DNA of 64,000 nucleotides from Acephala macrosclerotiorum (lineage: Eukaryota > Ascomycota > Leotiomycetes > Helotiales > Mollisiaceae): assembly GCA_014904845.1 (NCBI GenBank), contig MU119481.1:1-64000 (forward strand), written 5' to 3'. The position numbers were made by a program, and so were the translations under genes. Shown here piece by piece: positions 63,101 to 64,000 of this stretch. Below the pieces are notes generated by a model. That model did no database searches and was not told the DNA's origin. It worked only from the letters and a program-made list of their open reading frames with translations. How positions within the stretch are numbered: the stretch's first letter is position 1; each line of letters begins with the position of its first letter.

Positions 63101-64000
63101 GACGCCAATGAGGCGGTTGAGGAGCGTGGGCCAACCGATGAAGAACTGCGAGCTGTTCAGCCTACGCAGCCCAATACAGAGTCATCCAGTATCATCGAAG
63201 GCCTTGCCGATATGAACAAAGAGTCTACTGCTGGCGACACTGCACCTCATTCTCCAACAGATGGTGGCGCCACAGCTGACGAGACTGCTACTGAAGCCGA
63301 AACTGATGACAATCACAACAACGTTAGCCAGACAGGCTCAGACGACGATGGAGCAGCAAGTGATGCTGACCATTCGTTGCTTGACGATATCCCTGGTGCT
63401 GCAGAAATCGCCGAGTCCTTGCGGTCTTCGAAGCCATCATCCGATACCCAGGAAGAAATTCCTAAGCACGAAAAGTCAAGTCTGATGAAGATGTTGACTA
63501 ATTTCTGGGCCGAACGATCTGCAAGTGGTTGGACACCTCTGGAGTATCCTACTAATGCTGGCGACCATATTTTCGCTGATATGGACGTCATTGTTCGAGA
63601 GGATGAACCGAGCTCGTTAATAGCTTTTGCCCTACAGACTCAGGATTACAAAGACAAATTGGCAGATATTCGGAATCAAGGTCAAGCAAGCTCCAGAAAA
63701 GAGACACAGCCCAGTTCCAGCCAGGATGATCCACCTGACATTTGTGAGGACGGTCTCGATCAAGCAGAAGTTGAAACATCATTGCTTCGAGCCACTGGAA
63801 CCCACTTGGCATACTCGTTTGTTGATGGATCAGCACGCATGCAGTGCAAGATTTTCTTCGCCGAGCAATTCGATGCTGTGAGACGGAAGTGTGGTGTTGC
63901 TGACCGTATCGTGGAGTCTTTGTCAAGGTGTCTGAAATGGGATTCCAAAGGCGGGAAGACCAAATCAGTGTTCTTGAAAACTTTGGATGACAGGCTTGTC
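57176..64000 (+). CDS. fab1: Phosphatidylinositol-3-phosphate 5-kinase FAB1/PIKfyve (partial, runs off window)
   Basis: Makes PI(3,5)P2 on endosome and vacuole membranes. One frame stays open from the ATG at 57,176 to the window end (2275 codons, no stop, no intron needed). A disordered N-terminus is followed by an FYVE domain at about residues 441-505 (WMADEICKECFLCGDTF; the RRKHHCRTCG motif binds PI3P with Cys pairs for two Zn). A CCT-type chaperonin-like region lies at about 840-1095 (LVQKHISGLALQYLAEANIA; GCTIALRGANMEVLHKMKRI). A Cys-rich Fab1 region is at about 1338-1560 (CTSNGCERKMSEHHRTYVHG; YCKICQKETQVMPMS). The kinase domain begins near 2205 (ATGTHLAYSFVDGSARMQCK, then GGKTKSVFLKTLDDRLV). 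Its catalytic part lies beyond the window. Confidence 0.96.
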   Translation, partial: MSTQDSPKTSIGPPPLIPLGLRSRRDSLGSLSGSTPVDKEQLAQALDKIHSTASHSETLTTFNEFSSPPPPATSTESKGLVNDIMPNGLSGLYSRFRGAVTGGKEKSGPSSNKGDNESIENGSTKSQSVQTLTSKGSIAPTREDSGITASTQISTSSSRLQSPTTSSFVGNSSESQSQTMKSSKGSLISTAATTPGTAKSGNSSRPSMAPIAKATTSTATTATVAPVNVSAFKDGDNGRMNTEMRGVDGKALSPITAHESNTFGFGEVRQSRCPNVDGSAIDDSDASEDGVGDEASIADKQDIDREYIDGDGSLELGKKTGIAKSASSALSSLQAGDSARSKKQDGVKKPAAIERITQSHLPGYQASRASSTDRSTAETSPINTSAHNSVRHGSFSVDEGPQYGILGRRRIPGTATTEGASEVVSTRLEQMRKQVLSKEFWMADEICKECFLCGDTFTAFRRKHHCRTCGCIFDSKCTSIISGQRFGVQGSLRVCKTCLDIINRRHESSGSDDSADDESTLPTFFQSQQAKYESSTKAGLMGPIDHAHESEIAGGSDRNRPLTTPMMAIPAARRIGDSANRRSAVLEIDAPPQLSRPSSSRSLKALSSSARPASSGHKRHHSKHNFLGRFNKSMTEERAPFHRGLKEDLSKKSQLSAFHDDNIIDPDLAPYMSDEESSADEQLSIFATMNSGSVASPVFENDRSGFGTLLSASKRHRSRTGEKSVSGVSFTSRGLDDGGSATVVGFSRPNKRRNLSAASNTLHHSRTSPRQQASGFGNLDEQIASTDVSSTPSLGPSKMTRSASMRDAKAPAIELNSASLHHVRRLLQQLLEDANIPNVASWEKALIPILLQCTDDVNPDIRAGDDIDIRHYVKLKKIPGGKPGDTSYVSGVVFTKNLALKSMPRSISNPRIVIVSFPIEYQRHQHHFMSLEPVIAQEKEFLRNMVNRIASLRPQLLLVQKHISGLALQYLAEANIAVAYNVKQSVIEAVSRCAQTEIISSIDMVALKPVHIGKSAGFDVKTFVHNDIPGKKKTYIYLSGCPKELGCTIALRGANMEVLHKMKRITEFMVYVVYNLKLETCLMRDEFVLIPSVAEDSGSISPHRLQAAQASQSRVVTPMTSKDTIAAASDKLSAVADGESQPQSTSNSIENSQNSVFNLQPTTTTDASTTELSQVSEKPESQVEAAKLVSAHESHAHGSQEDPLPEDIPMPTFYSDMVAKHQTKILSASPFVKFVQPYLLMRARQQERQLVYLRRLRDQDTYEEQTETEKSRPQKFQLIKPEMVHETVKRAPRQIMEVLHAVHDAEYDKALHVYQTQKRQWENYIQGNLNLFDPYAHQNITVLYTVVCTATTIPCAGPDLLALAFYNEHAEFEPDCTLGQYVEDLCLSVNTICTSNGCERKMSEHHRTYVHGEARITVFVEKSPCKIKGLQDSILMWSYCKICQKETQVMPMSESTWKYSLGKYLELSFWSSELHLRAGFCPHDIHRDHLRYFGFRNVAIRVHYDPIDLLEIIVPRTRVTWKVDNDLRLKNDLFTKIEERWHRFMASVHSRIKGMNIDSVAPEKAEACKAEVERLTKRAQEEHASMIRKLQEKYMDSKYYEIIPLNRAVRAMQEKVAEWDDAFANFDADFFPSEKDIRRLAALQLKKMFIDRDESATSISGEPTDMASDIDEKSPSTSLELTRNNSNVSAEEVREVLTSVVEESMPPTHSDLSENPTPEMPAGPPEASELDRGAIDHLDLAYTKKDEKPEPTPTETPLTTDFSCVETPTDSGEASPQFAEAPLGSTLSEKIERLRRVNMASPEPGSRSEVSGIPRPSERGTSRRGGTAASPPLIRTQSQPAGTLRRLHPSHPSQRAHSRQGDHKAVGDVLTPSLEGLKSSATEPVKATDKKLAERFGLGSIKAHRKAGHSYIPRSTGPHTKRKDSKVSTLAKHFEQLSREFEKERLRDKKQRAARVPQSRAFPKAFSKPIVEVYKDANEAVEERGPTDEELRAVQPTQPNTESSSIIEGLADMNKESTAGDTAPHSPTDGGATADETATEAETDDNHNNVSQTGSDDDGAASDADHSLLDDIPGAAEIAESLRSSKPSSDTQEEIPKHEKSSLMKMLTNFWAERSASGWTPLEYPTNAGDHIFADMDVIVREDEPSSLIAFALQTQDYKDKLADIRNQGQASSRKETQPSSSQDDPPDICEDGLDQAEVETSLLRATGTHLAYSFVDGSARMQCKIFFAEQFDAVRRKCGVADRIVESLSRCLKWDSKGGKTKSVFLKTLDDRLV

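Overview
The window looks like a piece of a filamentous ascomycete (Pezizomycotina) chromosome. The genes have many short introns (mostly 41-70 nt) with GT...AG ends, no operons, and typical ascomycete families: Zn2Cys6 factor, Pth11-like receptor, S10 carboxypeptidase, BBE-type FAD oxidase and PIG-M. Several proteins resemble what I know from Leotiomycetes, but that placement is inference.

1-14,240 is an extreme A+T block with no supportable gene. A hand count of 541-1020 gives 27 G+C in 480 bases, and 10 of the 14 C lie in CpG. It reads as repeat DNA saturated by RIP-like C-to-T change on both strands. Three related repeat segments, a ~125 bp inverted repeat and one isolated 68 bp island of normal composition can still be seen. 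Composition changes to normal within about 100 bp, just past the end of the first gene.

14,350-22,300 is accessory in character: a Pth11-like receptor, a secreted BBE-type FAD oxidase, a ~780 bp MITE-like element with terminal inverted repeats and an end hairpin, and an O-methyltransferase pseudogene that has lost its SAM-binding core. 22,800-44,130 is mostly housekeeping: an acyl-CoA dehydrogenase ending in SKL, nicotinate phosphoribosyltransferase, a four-TM protein with a Cys-pair motif, mitochondrial BolA, ACSF3-like malonyl-CoA synthetase, eIF4E, Sym1/Mpv17, TRAX, GPI mannosyltransferase I and an F-box-like protein. A gene-poor stretch (26.3-30.0 kb) holds a tRNA-like remnant and old diverged repeats. 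44,970-51,230 has a Zn2Cys6 regulator, a short-chain dehydrogenase and a secreted serine carboxypeptidase. 51,600-64,000 has a very large TPP1/Tpz1-like shelterin protein divergent from FAB1 (PIKfyve), which runs off the window.

Exon structures were built by hand. For every spliced gene the exon sum is a multiple of three and the joined reading frame matches family motifs, which is the main support for the coordinates. No database search was possible.
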